A stretch of 64,000 bases of DNA from the NCBI GenBank assembly GCA_000697665.1, contig KL197709.1, positions 1,177,791-1,241,790 of the forward strand, read 5' to 3'. The stretch is from Jaapia argillacea MUCL 33604. Taxonomy: Eukaryota > Basidiomycota > Agaricomycetes > Jaapiales > Jaapiaceae. The notes under the pieces were generated by a model that made no database searches, was not told the DNA's origin, and saw only the letters and a program-made list of their open reading frames with translations. Made by a program: the position numbers and the translations under genes. The stretch's first letter is position 1; each line of letters opens with the position of its first letter. Positions 44,981-57,335 of this stretch are shown here, one piece after another.

Positions 44981-47736
44981 TCAATCCGAATCCGAATCCA
45001 TATTGATCGGTGGGAACTCTTCGTCGTCGTCGCTATCGTCCCGCCTCACCACTCGAATGTGACTGGTCGATGTCGACTCTACGGTTTTGACATCGCTCGT
45101 AAGGACAGTCGCGTTGGTCTGGGGAGCTAATATTTTGGGAAGAGGAGCCACGTGCGACAGCTCCATTGCCTTGGGAGCCGCTACCAGTGTACCGATTGGT
45201 CCCCCTCTATTGGTGGCCGTCGGCGTAGATCGTAGAGATTGAGGTTCTGTCATGGAATCTATTTGTAGTGAGAGGTGTTGAACTGTGCTTTGGAACACAC
45301 TCGTTGGCATTTGATGGCCTGAAGGTCCATGTTGAGGTATTGGAGGTAGTGGAGGTACAACGGATGGGCCATCCGGCGAGAAGTCCATTGGCGTCGTCAA
45401 ATCAGCCCCCAGTGCCGGTTCATGATTCACACCCTTGAGTCCCAACGAAACACGGATGTCCGCTTCTTCTTCTCCCTCCTCGGCCACGAACAGAGACAAT
45501 GCGTCAACTTGAGGCATAATCCTCACAAGGGGTGGTAACCGAGGGTGAAGTAAGACATCAAGTTGTTGGTGGGCTTGTACCGCTGAACGAGAAACCTGTT
45601 TCGCGACAAATTTAAGAATGGGAACTTGGGTAATAGTCGTTCTGAGACTCCTCACCTGTTCGTTTCTGCTTGAACTCACTCCCCTGATCACAAGTCCGAG
45701 ACTTTTGGACATCAAGCTAGTGGTGCCGATGCCTCTCTCCATGGCGAGATCTTGGACTTTGGATAAAAGATCTCCAAGTAGATTCATGTCCGTCGATAAG
45801 GATGCTGCTGGCATCTGAGGGAGGGACAGCAGCATAGAAAGGACAACTCGTGAGACGATGGATTGGATGGCCGGGGATAGATGAGGATTTCGTAGCCCGA
45901 TTGTGATGGCTTTGGATTCATCGATGAGCTGCTCGACGTCGGACCAGACGAATGGGATACGACTCACCAGTAATAGCTGCTAAAATGACTTCCCCGTCAA
46001 CAGACGTTTTGCATATAACTTCTCTCGACACTTTGAACACTTCATCGCCTTCGTATCCCCGAGCGCGCTTCTTCCCCTTTTTAGTCCTGCCTACTGTAGA
46101 GGTGGAATCAACCTGCGAGTCCCATTGTGTCGACAATATGGGCGTGAGGGAAGGTAGGATTGCTTTCACTAGTCGGTTCATCAAGAATGAATCATGTGGG
46201 GGATGACAGTGTGTCAAGAGGACGGGAATGACTTCGAGGAAAGGAAGTCGCTGAGAACTATCATGAAGTGTTTGAGCCCATAACGGACAGCGACACGGAC
46301 TGAAAATACCTCGAAAGTGTCTGTTCTAGGTGGTAATTAATAATGGTTATGAGTTGAGAGGAGTGCGGTGTCAGATGATGACGAGTGCTGTCGGAGAGTG
46401 AGTATGGAGCGATCATCATAACGACAGTCATACCATCGAGCCAAACAAATCAACAACTCGCATCCTATCCTCCATATTGATGGAACACAAGCAACCTCCA
46501 TAGCATGCACTGACGGATCGTGATGCCCATTAACCTGAAAGAATATCTCCAGCTCAGCACGATGTCAAATGAGGACCAGAGGGATCATCACCTTCTCATC
46601 TGGCACGCAACGCAGTGTTGCGACGATAAATTCGCGAAGGGGACCAATTGGAATTTGGGTAGGTCGAGAGGTGACCGACCTGAGAGTCGGTCAGTAGGGA
46701 GTATTTAAGTAGAAATTGATGCGAAGAACTTCAGAAGGCAAGACATAACAGCGGCGCCAGATTTGAGACGATTCAAGTTGGCGGGTATCGCGGACATGGG
46801 TTCTTCTGTGACGCGTCTCTGAGAAGAAATACTGCCTAAATTCCACATATGAGCATACCGATCGCGAGGGAGGGAAAGGCGAACACACGAGACGGTAAAA
46901 ATGACGTTCTCAGGCAGTCGAAGGCTTCCCACAAAAGTGCCAAAGTTTCGTCGACAGATTTTCGCCAGTGATTCGCAGCCCCAACCTTTCCTCCCGTCGC
47001 AGGTAGACCTGAATAGAGGTGTGCTGCAGAGTCGACAATCGACGGTGCCTGGCTTCCCATACTAACGCAACGGAATGCGAGCGAGGAGAGGGCTCCATGA
47101 AGTGCTCGATGAAGGGTGGGGTATATTGGCACGAGAAAAGACAAGGTGTCTAGACAAAGCAGCTTTTTAAAAATTCAGCCGCGAAGCTTTTGACAGCGAA
47201 TGAACTGATGAACAGATACCTCGAGGCCTTGGTCGCTTTGTTTCTCCGTCAAGACAATCAAAGTTTGACTGAATTTTGGAACATTGGGAGTTGCCAACTG
47301 CCTTTGGAACTCTGGAACATCCGTTGCGGCGGAGAAAATATATCTCAACAGACGAATAGATGCTTTTAGATTGGGTAGGGGTTCTGTTTTCTTTACAAAA
47401 TAGTAAGAAATATGATAGGGAGAATAAAGCTATTTCACGGACTGCAAGCATAGGGAGGGCAGCACCAATCCAGCTCTGCGCAGATTCCAACATCAAGGGT
47501 TTCGATAAGACGGATGTGCGATGAGCGAGAGATAGTCCAGCCCATCGACCACCAGGGTCTTGTGAGTGAATCAAGGAGTTAACTCGAGCTGTCCACTTCT
47601 GAAGATGGGGGTTGGGGGAAAAAGAGGAACTGGTGAGAGACTCCAGTACGAAGGGAAGGTGAAGTACTGCAGAGCCATCAGATGCAAGCTGCAGTTGCAG
47701 AAGTGCTTTGAGGTCGTGCAGCGAGTCCTGAGCCAT
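44981..47736 (-). CDS. RIX1: Pre-rRNA processing protein Rix1 (PELP1 family)
   Basis: Rix1 works with Ipi1, Ipi3 and the Mdn1 ATPase in 60S subunit assembly and ITS2 removal. The N-terminal helical repeats are clear: LLQLQLASDGSAVLHLPFVL, HLQKWTARVNSLIHSQDP, GLSLAHRTSVLSKPLML, then after an intron LPNLKASIRLLRYIFSAATD and VPEFQRQLATPNVPKFSQTL (near 47250-47370), the best family match. Further exons give PTLHRALHGALSSLAFRCVS and LIDESKAITIGLRNPHLSPA. The C-terminal half is disordered and ends in an acidic tail (DDSDDDEEFPPINMDSDSD). I chose the ATG at 47736; an in-frame ATG at 47871 would add 45 residues and put the start only 18 bases from the divergent SEC10 start. About nine exons. Confidence 0.88.
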
Positions 47737-47889
47737 GGATGAAGCGAAGACAAAATTTGAGAGGTCTTCTTTTAGAAACCTGTAAACTCCGGGTGGCCGG
47801 GGGTCCGCTCCAGCGTTCTCCTGTGGCGAAGTCCCTCTCAACTTGTTTCCTGTCTTTCTCGCTTCCACCACCGATTACCCGAGGCCTCT

Positions 47890-50800
47890 ATGGATCCCGT
47901 CATATATTCGTTGGATCCTAGTGTGGAGGAACATTTGGCTCTGAAGACTTTTGAGGTTTTCTGATTCGCTGAATGATTCGTGTTCTCTGGTTCTAACTGC
48001 CTCCGTCATGCCAGGGCAAGTTCGATGTCAAGGACTTCGTTGGATCGGTATCCGAGAAGCTGATAGCACAGTCAAAGGCCGACTCTGGGCGTGCGTGTGC
48101 TCTTCGCTGCTAGTTCTACCCCGCAGCAACTGAGGCAATCAATCCTTAGCGTTCGATCCCAAGCCATTCATTCGCACATTTGAAGCTGCAGTTGATAAGC
48201 TCATCGCTGTTCGTAAGGATGTCCAAGCGAAAACAGAGCAATTAGAAAAGAACGTTAGGATTGGTGAGAAGGAATATTCCAAGAAGATGGCTGAGCTGCA
48301 CAAGGGGTTTGAGGTGTGTTTCTAACCTACTTCCGGTTCCTCGCTTCGATTAACGTCTTCAGGCTGTAGGGAATTCGTTTGCAGGAATGGAGACGAAGAT
48401 GAACGAGGTGGGGCGGACTGCAATTCGAATCGGTGAGCAGTGATTCACGAACTTGAAGGGATCTTGCATTCATTTATTTCACTACAGGAGAGCAGATGGA
48501 ATCAGTCCACCTTGAGCGCCAAAGGGCGCAAGCCGCCTACGACCTGATCGATTACTACAACCAATTCTCGCGAGACGATACATCCAAGTTGGATGCCTTG
48601 AAGAAGGAAGGTCGGGAGGGGCGTCGACAGGTCGCAATTCTCCTGAGACGCCTGAGCACGTTAGCAAAAGAGGTTGACTTGCCTATTGCCGAGAAGGTCT
48701 GTTCAATCTCAAGCAAATTCAGCCCGTACTAATCATTATGCGTAAATAGACAAAGGAGAGCATTGATAAATATTGCGAGAAATTCGAGAAGGATATGCTT
48801 TACCTCTTCGATAGGTGTTACCGCAAGGGTGATCCGAAGATGATGCATGTTTGTCGCTTTGATTTTTTTGTGTCGCTAACGGTGTTGAATATTCTCCTTG
48901 AAGCATTGCGCGCAAACGCTGCTGGATTTCAATGGCGGGACATCATGCGTACAAGTTTATGTTAACCAGCACGACTTCTTCATCAACCGGGTTCGAGAAA
49001 CAAGTACCAACAGTGATCCTTCATTGTATGTTACTCCTTCCCCCATGATTCTGCTCACGGGTACGAACTACGGATAGGTGGGAAAGCCTCCCCGACCCCG
49101 ACGCGAGTCCGCCCAAGACTGAAACTGGCCTTATTGAGTTGTTCGCCGAAATCAGAACAACGGTCGGCCAAGAAGCACAAATTGTTCAAGCTGTCTTTCC
49201 CAACCCACCTTTCGTCATGCAGGTGTTTCTCCAACGAATATTTGCGCAATCTGTATGTTGCAGCTTGTTCTCCCACTATCATATTGGTGACAAAGTCTCT
49301 CCACCCAGATCCAACAATACGTCGAACAACTCTTGAACAAAGCCTCTGGTCTCTCGGATCTCGCTTACCTTCGCATGTTGCAACTTGTACATGTGCAAAC
49401 ATCTGTTCTTCTCGAGGATCTAAAGGGATACGAGCTACCTTTCTCTACCCCGCGATCCCCATTGGACGTTTCGGAATTTCGGCGGTCTCTGATCGGAGCC
49501 CCTGCAACGTCGGGCCCTGCATCTACATCCTCAGCGTCCCTAAGCTCTATGCTTGAGGCTGTCATGGAGGAGCTTTTTGTTCCCTTCACAGAAGGGCAGC
49601 GATATCTCGAGCGGGAAAACAAGAGCTTAGGAGAGCTATACGCAACCCATTTGACACCCTTCACGAAATATCATGTCAGTCTTTCATAACTATGGCGGTT
49701 CGTTAAATGCTCATCTGCAATATTCAGGAAAGGACTAGTAAAGGCCCCGGCTCCTCTATGTTTAATCGGATGATAAACCAATTCAGTTCTGCTACTGGAA
49801 CTGCCTCTGCGGGAGCCGGAACAGCGACTTCCACTGCTACGGCCGCTGCTTCTGCTTTCATGCGGCGAATGAATGTGGAACGAAACATTGAAAAGCCGGT
49901 TGAGGAGCCTTTGCGTGAAGAAGACGGTCAACTCAATATTGATATAGCGGAGAAGATGCTGAAATGGCATGCCGAAGCCATTGGGCGATGCGTGGAGTTG
50001 AGTGCTGTGAATGATGTGTGAGGATTTTTCATCTATTTGTCTGCAAAAAGTCTGAACCCCATATGCAGACCGAAGCACACGTTTGCCCTACTGAAGGTAC
50101 TAGCAGAAGCTATTGGAACCGCATATATCGAAGGAGCTCTGGAAACGTAAGCACGTTTCAACATCCCTCCTTCTCTCTTGACTCGATATCCTGCAGCGCC
50201 CTTTCTCGCATTGAGGCTGCGGATACCAAATCGGAACCAAGCCTTCAACCTTTGGGGGTTTTGCGTTCCGTCGATCTGATTTCCCACCTATGGCAACAGT
50301 ATGTGAATATCGCGCTATTTCCCCTCGCAAGTTCATCTGTCACCACTCGCCGCGAAATGGCTGTTTTCAACAATCAGACCATGAGCCGGATAGAAGGAGC
50401 TGCAAATACACTCATGCAACGGGTGATAGATGGCTTGTGCTTCCACTGCTACATGCAGTTTTTGTTCTGACAGTAAGACCATTTTGCAGGTATTGTTGCT
50501 TGGCTCTCGGTCCAGTTGGCCAAACAGAAGAAGAACGACTTCAAACCTCGCAATGACGACTTGTCGTTTGCGCGTGTCAACACTGAACCATGCATTGCCT
50601 GCTGTGAGATGCTTGAAAAGGTACGCGACGCTGCCAAGAAGAACCTGAGTGGCAAGAACCAAGAAGTCTTCTTGTCTGAGGTTGGAAACGCGTTCCATGG
50701 GTATGTTGATAATGTTTCTGCAGGGCACTGCCATTCGCTGATGTTTCCCAGGTTGCTACTGGACCATCTTCGCAAGTTCCCTGTGAATGCCACGGGCGGC

Positions 50801-51303
50801 CTAATGCTGGCGAAGTAAGTTATCTCAAGGTCTCTTTGAAGCAAGTCCTAATCTTCATACGGCCCCGCAGGGATCTAAAGAATTACCAAGATACCATCGC
50901 GGCTTTCTCTATCCCGTCTCTGCACGAGCGATTCGAATTCATCCGACAGCTTGGGAACGTTTTCCTCGTCCGACCGGATATCTTGAAATCCTACATCACA
51001 GAAGGATACCTTGGGCGAATCGACTCCATGTTACTACGGCCCTATTTGGCCCAGCGAAGCGATTGGGGCCAAGCTGAGAAAGGTTTCAACGACGGTTCAG
51101 TCGTTGAAGATGGCTTAGGCGTAGGTGCCGAAGGGAAAGGGCTGAGAGATCGTCTAGGGATGGGACGCTTGAGTTTGATGATGAAGGACTTGGAGGGTTT
51201 GAAATTGGGCGAGGGGATGAGCATGGGGCTGCCTAGCATACCCGGGAATTTCCCAGGTGGATTTTCACTTTCGACTCGCTCATTCGGGAGCATGGGGGCG
51301 TAG
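47890..51303 (+). CDS. SEC10: Exocyst complex component Sec10
   Basis: Sec10 binds Sec15 and links the vesicle-side half of the exocyst. The start MDPVIYSLDPSVEEHLALKT and the small exons after it lead to the family block FDPKPFIRTFEAAVDKLIAV (near 48152), a coiled coil (KTEQLEKNVRIGEKEYSKKM), AIRIGEQMESVHLERQRAQA (near 48420-48530), DLIDYYNQFSRDD, then CCEMLEKVRDAAKKN and LLDHLRKFPVNATGG toward the end. More than a dozen short introns, many under 60 bases. The C-terminal tail is Gly/Met-rich (GLGVGAEGKGLRDRLGMGR). It shares a short divergent promoter with RIX1 and is convergent with the hydratase gene, 77 bp between stops. Confidence 0.93.
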
Positions 51304-51380
51304 CAGATCTCTGAGATTATTTTTGCCTTTGATTCTGAGAGTCTTTCCATTGATTCATATGCTCCTACATACTCGGGTAT

Positions 51381-52580
51381 TCACTCCCCTCTGAATACAG
51401 GCCGTCTCTTTTCTTTGAACGCCTCGAGGGCCTCCAGTCGGTCGAGACTCTTCAGCAGCGGCTCATAAGATGCTCGTTCGAAGTCAAGGCCTTTCGGGAT
51501 AGTCAGATGGTTGTCATACGCGGCGAAGAATGCAAACGTACCAGATTCCAATGCGAGCTCTGGGGCACGCGAGATGGCTTGCTTTGCAGCTCGGAGTGCC
51601 AACGGCGCTAAAGGGGATATGGGTAAGTGAATCCACAAAAAACGGTCAGGACGAGCCCACCATTCTCAGCAATGGTGCCGGCGAGTTGCAAGGCTCTATC
51701 ATAGGCAGTAGATCCTTCAGCGGACACGTAATCCACCAGGCCTGGGATGGAGAGTAAGCAACACTCCCAATGAATGGAATAGAATACTCACCGCATTGCA
51801 ACGCCTCTGTGGCAGAAAGCATTCGAGCAGTGAATATCAGGTCCTTAGCCTTTGAAAGTCCCAGCAGACGAGTAACGCGCTGAGTACCCCCAGCTCCTGG
51901 AATGATACCCAAACGTGTCTCCGGAAGACCTATTTTGCTGACCGAGTGACCTACCAGAGAATCGCATCGAGGTCATAATCGCGCACGTTAAGAAGGTGAA
52001 TTACCTGCAACACGCAAATCACAGGCAAGAGCCAACTCCAAACCGCCACCAAGGGCTGGTCCATCAATAGCGGCGATGGTGGGCATTGGTAGGTTCTCTA
52101 GTTTGCTGAGGGCACTTCGGAGGTCGAGTAGGAATTTGTTGACTTGCATAGGGGTCATCGTCCTGCGTTCTGCAAGGTCTGCGCCAGCACAGAATGATCC
52201 CGGCGTAGTAGAACGCAAGATCAGCACTCGGGCACTAGGTCGCAGAGTCGGTCAGGACACAATGACGTGCAAGGACAACCCCCCACGAACTCACCGGTTG
52301 TCAAACTGAACATCATCCAAGCATTGGTGGAGTTCCTGGGTACACGGAAACCACTGAGCTCCAAGTTGGCACCGATAACTTGACTGTATTTCACCTGCAA
52401 GAGCTGCACTGAGATCGCGTTCTTTGTATGCGGGCGATTGAGTGAGAGGCAGGTGACCCCAGGATGCTTCTCAAGATGTTGCAAGTGAGCCTCGGGAGTA
52501 GCAGTCGAAAGAGATCTCCAGGTAGACAGTCGTATAAATGAACGGGCGCGCAAGGAACTTCTGACAGTTGTGAGGAGCAT
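51381..52580 (-). CDS. Mitochondrial enoyl-CoA hydratase / methylglutaconyl-CoA hydratase-like
   Basis: Crotonase-fold hydratase. The first 30 residues ([20 protein letters not shown]) are rich in Arg, Ser and Leu without acidic residues, as in mitochondrial presequences. Core motifs: [17 protein letters not shown], the oxyanion loop [31 protein letters not shown] with the first catalytic Glu, and [19 protein letters not shown] with the second. Both glutamates look kept, so hydratase activity is expected. The C-terminus has [18 protein letters not shown] and ends [10 protein letters not shown]. The pattern is closest to AUH-type methylglutaconyl-CoA hydratase of leucine breakdown, but a general enoyl-CoA hydratase cannot be excluded. 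Five or six exons. Confidence 0.88.
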
Positions 52581-52999
52581 GACGACCGGGGAAACAATGT
52601 TAATGTACTTCTGAGATCTCCCGGCTTAGAAGGACGTGATTTCAAGCGAGGGTGCAATGTCGACAACTTAGGTCAAAGTCTCCCGCAGGCTATGAGGCTG
52701 ACCCAGCTAGCAAGTACTCTGTTTCAAAAGGTGGAGGTGTACAGTAGGCATGCCATAGCACTCAAAGAGAAACAACTTCCATTGAAAACAACGCAAAGCG
52801 AGACAAAACTACGGCCCTGTACATTTCACAGAAGTCGACACCTATGTGATCAAGTTAATGCAACAAGACGATCCAAGAATAGAAAAAAACAGAAGGTCTT
52901 GAGAGAAGTGTGTATCACTGGTGGGCCAACTCCCTACCAAACCGCAATACAAGACGAACAAAAAAACCCACAACAAATGATGGATGAAAAATGAGACCA
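52581..52999. other. Spacer between hydratase start and next gene's stop
   Basis: About 419 bases. It holds the hydratase promoter and probably the 3' untranslated region of the membrane-protein gene. No gene seen. Confidence 0.55.
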
Positions 53000-54347
53000 T
53001 TAAGCTGCATATGCTCCCTGATGTTGGGACGATCCATAGTATGAATCGACGGATTCGTGGGTGGGAGTAGGCGAGGTTACTACAGGAGGGGCGCCTCCCG
53101 ATCTAGCGAGAAGGGTCGGATCCGCATAGGGGTGAGACGGAGGCGGAGATGTAGAAGAACCTGGATGTTGGAGCTGAGAGGAATCGGTTTGGTAATAGGC
53201 TTGGTTGTAATCGTTGGTCGCATAACCGGACTGTTGGTACTGGCCGTCCCGAGGCGCAGCGCTACCGTAGGCGGCGTTCGGCGGATATGAGATACCGTAA
53301 GCAGAGGGTGTGTACCTCGCAGACTGCTGGTTGTAGGCCTGAGTAGGAGGAGGGCCATAGTGAACATCCCGGCTCGGATACGCGTCAACAGATGCCGGAG
53401 CAACGACATCGGCAGAACTTCCAACACCACCATACCCAACTGCACTGCTGCTGTGAGCTTCAGTCATGTCGTGGTTGTGGTCATTGAAGTGTCTATCTTT
53501 CTCAAAGAACTCTTCATCTTCCTCCCTCATCCGACGACGTCTCTTGTTCAAATACTTGAATCCAGCAAATGCTAGACATACACCGATAAGGCCAACGATG
53601 GTGAAAGTGGCCGCCACTTCTCCAGGGCTCTGGAAGAAACTAAAAGGAAATTTATCAAAACATGATTCAACGAATATTCAAGACACGGCGTACCCCTTGG
53701 AGGCAGCTTGGGCAATAGGACCCGCGGTGACTTCAGGATTGACACCAGCGGCTGTAGTAGTGCCACCACTAGCCGAGTGGTACGATGTCGCTTTGGGGAC
53801 AAAGAGAGTAGTAGTAGTGCCTCCTGAGACGGTGTTGGGGATGGCGGTGACCGTAGATGGGGCGGACGCGCTGTGAAGTTGGTCAGAAAAGTTCGGTAAG
53901 AGATTGAAAGAACGACACGAACGTGGAAGTAGAGACAGTTGCCACTGATGATGACGAAGTCGTTACAGTTGGTGCCTGAGAAGTCGTGGGGGAAGAGGCC
54001 GGGGGCGCCGACGATGGGGGTGGTTGTTGGCTACTTGACGAGGAGGGGGGAGGGGTATATGGCTTCGAGCTGGAAGTAGTGATGGGAGTGCTGGATGGTG
54101 GCGGGCTGGCCACGGACGATGTGGTTGCAGTTTCAGCTGGACTAGAAGAAGCCTGCGTGGAGGTGATCACAGGCGTGTCTGTGACGGGAGGAGAGGGGAT
54201 AACAGCCCGGATCCCGCGCTTGTGAAGAGGAGATTTTGCGACATGATTGGGATTTTGGGCAAGGACGACAACAAATGAGAGTGTTAAAAGGAGTGCAAGT
54301 GAAAAGACAGTGAGGATGCGAGATGCGCAAGATGGCGAGTGACGCAT
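53000..54347 (-). CDS. Ser/Thr-rich single-pass membrane protein (wall-sensor-like)
   Basis: A signal peptide (ILTVFSLALLLTLSFVVVLA) is followed by about 170 Ser/Thr/Pro-rich residues likely to be O-mannosylated. Then come one transmembrane helix (VAATFTIVGLIGVCLAFAGF, near 53560-53617), a basic stop-transfer stretch (KYLNKRRRRMREEDEEFFE), and a cytosolic tail rich in Tyr, Gln, Pro and Ser. The layout is that of fungal wall-stress sensors and mucin-like proteins, but I see no Cys-rich WSC domain. The extracellular part is plain Ser/Thr/Pro sequence, closer to Mid2-type sensors. Three exons; the introns lie at about 53641-53692 and 53873-53923. The exact role is unknown. Confidence 0.8.
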
Positions 54348-54976
54348 CGTTGAATATATCTTGATATCTAGGACTGGAGTATTACTGCATATGCTGGAGA
54401 CAGAATCTGACAGATATACAGTACAGAAGAATCAATGAGGAGGACAACGGTCGAGAAAACAAGATTGACCAGCGAGTTCGCCTTGACAACTGTCATTTCC
54501 TTTTCAGGCGCTTACCTACGAAGCGGGGGGCTTCTCGCCTTGTCGGACCGTTCCGTCAACTGGCAACTGCTCCCCGCATTGAAGTTTCGGACTCGACTCA
54601 GGGCGAGAATGAAAAAATCAATAACACCCTCAGACGACACCATTACTCTGTCTGACTATTGGGTGTCTCGACTGCACGCAGGCGGTGGGCTAAACTTCGC
54701 GTCTTCGGCTCGTTATTGCTGTTCCACTCCAAGCGGAACGTCAACTGTCCCAATTCCCCCTCTTCAATTTGCCGAGCGATCTCCAAGGAATCAGGCCCAT
54801 CTCGCCATCTATCATTCAGAATCGAACCAAACTGATCCTTTGCCTGTTCCCGCCCCCTTCAGTGAAATGTTCCACTCTCTCGAATTTCGTGATTGAGACT
54901 TACTTTGGGGCTCAACACTTCCCAAATTGAACCCATTTCCACCTCAGTCCATGTGAGCGCCCCGACGTAATACCAC
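54348..54976. other. Spacer, no supported gene
   Basis: About 629 bases holding the promoter of the membrane-protein gene and the 3' end of the next one. A plus-strand frame of 153 codons (54435-54896) has no recognisable domain or good start context and is not called. Confidence 0.45.
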
Positions 54977-56603
54977 TCATTCTTCTTTATCAGACGTCAG
55001 CACCTCCTCGTGGAGAAATTGACGATAACCAACCTGGCGAACCGGAAACACAAAGGTGTGGAGAACCCGCGATCTCTCATCTCCGCTGAGGAGCGACGTC
55101 GCAATCCTCTGGTTGACTATTCTGGGTCCCCAATCGGCGAAAAAGGATGCTTGGGGCTCCTGGGACTCGAGGAACAGCGGGTTATAAATGAACACCAATT
55201 CTCCTTCAATATGAACCCTCGGACAGTGCTCCTTGATATATCGCAAGCTGGTTGGCAGAATAAATTAAACTCTGCATCCAAAAAAAGAATTTGCCACATA
55301 CCCTTCAAGATTATGAATCTGCCAATGAAATTAATTAGCGTCAATCATTCCGAATCACATCATAGACTTGCCGTCTCCTCATCGAAATCCAGTCTATCAA
55401 TAAAATGGGCAGAGACAAACGGACCTTCAATGGAAGGCACACACTTGGGGGGATGTTTCTGTCTGAGATTTGAATGCGCAAAGTCTATCTCGATGAAGCG
55501 ACCACGAGATCTCGGGCGAGAACCTGAGGCTGCCGAGGTGCTGGCTGAAGGCGAAGGCCTCGACACTCTCGACTCACGGGGTAGAGATACCTGTCTTTCT
55601 GCAGAGGATGACAGAGCCTCAACATCTGCTGCAGGGAGTCGATGCGAGCGGCGAGAATGGGGATCTAGCCTTGTGCGAGGGTGTGTTGATGTTGATGGCT
55701 CTCCTGCCGGAGGGGTCTCGGTGACGCCAGTCGGCACACGGCCTTTTCCCTTGTCGGTGTGTAATGGCCTCCGTTCTTCACCCGACAAATTACTGCTTCT
55801 GCCACTCGGATGGCCAGGACGAACCGTACGCTGGCTACTGCCGTTGTCAGAACTTCTTTCGGTCGGTGGAGGACTTTCGACCAAAACAAATGAATCTTCC
55901 CGTTTGGGAGGATACAGAGCCGGGGGTGTATGGGTACGTTCAGTTGGCACTGAAGGCTTGTCCGCTGCTCTTCTGGAGCTCCCCTCCCCTCTCGTATCAG
56001 CCTGACTGGTTGTTGAAGCTTCGGGACGCCCAGAAGGCCCGGGTGCGGAGAAAGAAATCTGGCTGTCAACAGTGTATTCGCTGTCGGATTGCTTTTGAGA
56101 CGGGACTTCTCCACGTGGTGGGACTCCCTGAACCTGAGCGTCACTGTGTACATGCACAGGAGTCAGAATCGCGGTTGCAAACTATTCTCGAGGAGACGCA
56201 CCCTACAGCTGCCAGTGGCGCAGTCCTTTCTGCGATTAAGTCTCGTATTAACTGTCGCGAATTGTGCAACTTTCTGAGGACAGCATCCCGTTCACCTATT
56301 GCCCGATCCAATTCAGGTTGATGGCTTTGGAGTCTCAGATTCAATTCAGCGTTTTGATTACGAGCAACTTGGAGCCCTTCTCTAGCTCTGTCTCTCTCCG
56401 CCCGGAGTTGAGTAATCTGAGCTAGGAATAGAGCCTTCTCTCTGGCGGATTCTTGTTCAGCTACTGCGATGTCGTGCTGTAAGCGCGCAATCACGTCCAC
56501 CAAGGTTTGAAGCTATTAATGATTCGTCAGATGCCCCGTTAATGTGATCGAAGGTGAATGGAAATTCAAGCACATCGTCGCGAACAGCTTGGGGCAAATC
56601 CAT
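54977..56603 (-). CDS. Unknown coiled-coil protein
   Basis: I do not recognise this protein. My model: the start MDLPQAVRDD at 56603, a first intron (56518 to about 56573), then a coiled coil of about 100 residues (LQTLVDVIARLQHDIAVAEQ, ITQLRAERDRAREGLQVARN, ending LIRDLIAERT). After an intron at about 56131-56192 comes a long Ser/Pro/Arg-rich disordered middle. Then an ordered-looking C-terminal part: RFIEIDFAHSNLRQKHPPKC, IHNLEG, LRYIKEHCPRVHIEGELVF, VFPVRQVGYRQFLHEEVL. The intron at 55319-55371 must use a GC donor (GCAAGT) to keep the frame; a further GT-AG intron follows at about 55248-55301. The stop is at 54977-54979. Exon joins are my inference; the coiled coil and both C-terminal blocks look real. 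Confidence 0.6.
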
Positions 56604-56920
56604 GTTATTCCGTTCTCCTGTCGGATTTGACTCTGCGACAGGATCCTCTGATATGCCTGTGTGAATTTGTGAGCAATATGCATGTGGATAGAGTTCAATG
56701 CTGATTTACGATGCTCCAACTTTCTTCACTCGGAGCACATCCTTCTCCGACTCGAGGTGCGCGGGGTTTGGAAACGGAAGCAAAAGCGTGATGTCCGAGT
56801 CGACAGTACAATCTTATCCACTCATACTTTGCCACGTGGAGAATCTTGAAGCATCTTTAATCTTGTCACCTAGTCCTACACTGATCCTTGACACGTCGAC
56901 ACGCTTGCCCGCCTACAGCA

Positions 56921-57335
56921 ATGCTAAGCCGACACCTCTTGCTCTTGCTCACACTCCTCGCGGTTTCCTTGTTGGCTTCCGCTCAATTCCAATTCTTCGA
57001 ACAGATGTTCGGACATGGACAGCAGCAACAGCAACAGCAGCGACCATCTGGAGCTTCCCAGTGGGCTGCCCACGCGGACGCCGGTAGGATCTGCCAGCCG
57101 TTCAAACGTACAATATTTGCTGATGCGGCGCTATCATTCGCCAGTGCCTTGCTCCCAATATCTCTGTCCAACCTCCCTGCTTTGCGTACCTAATCCCACG
57201 GAATGCCCATGTCCCAGTGTGGAGGACGTAAAGTGTCTTGTTCCAGATGCGCAGGTCAAAGGAGGTGCTACTGTCCTCTGTGTCAGAGGTATCAATGGAT
57301 GTGCAGACGTAGAAAAGCTGGCTCGGAAAAAGTGA
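56921..57335 (+). CDS. LCL2: Long chronological lifespan protein 2 (Lcl2)
   Basis: A small secreted or ER protein of about 120 residues. It starts with a signal peptide (MLSRHLLLLLTLLAVSLLAS), then QFQFFEQMFGHGQQQQQQQ, the family's Phe-rich start with a glutamine run. After one intron (about 57083-57139) follows a Cys-rich domain: YLCPTSLLCVPNPTECPCPS, VEDVKCLVPDA, TVLCVRGINGC, and a basic end LARKK. The cysteine order matches fungal Lcl2 proteins, which in yeast affect lifespan and ER-associated degradation. An in-frame ATG at 56888 would put a charged stretch before the signal peptide, so 56921 is preferred. Confidence 0.88.

Noticed and set aside
54435-54896. Plus-strand open frame of 153 codons
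   Set aside because: No domain, signal or coiled coil, and it lies between a promoter and a 3' end. Length alone is not enough in DNA of this composition.
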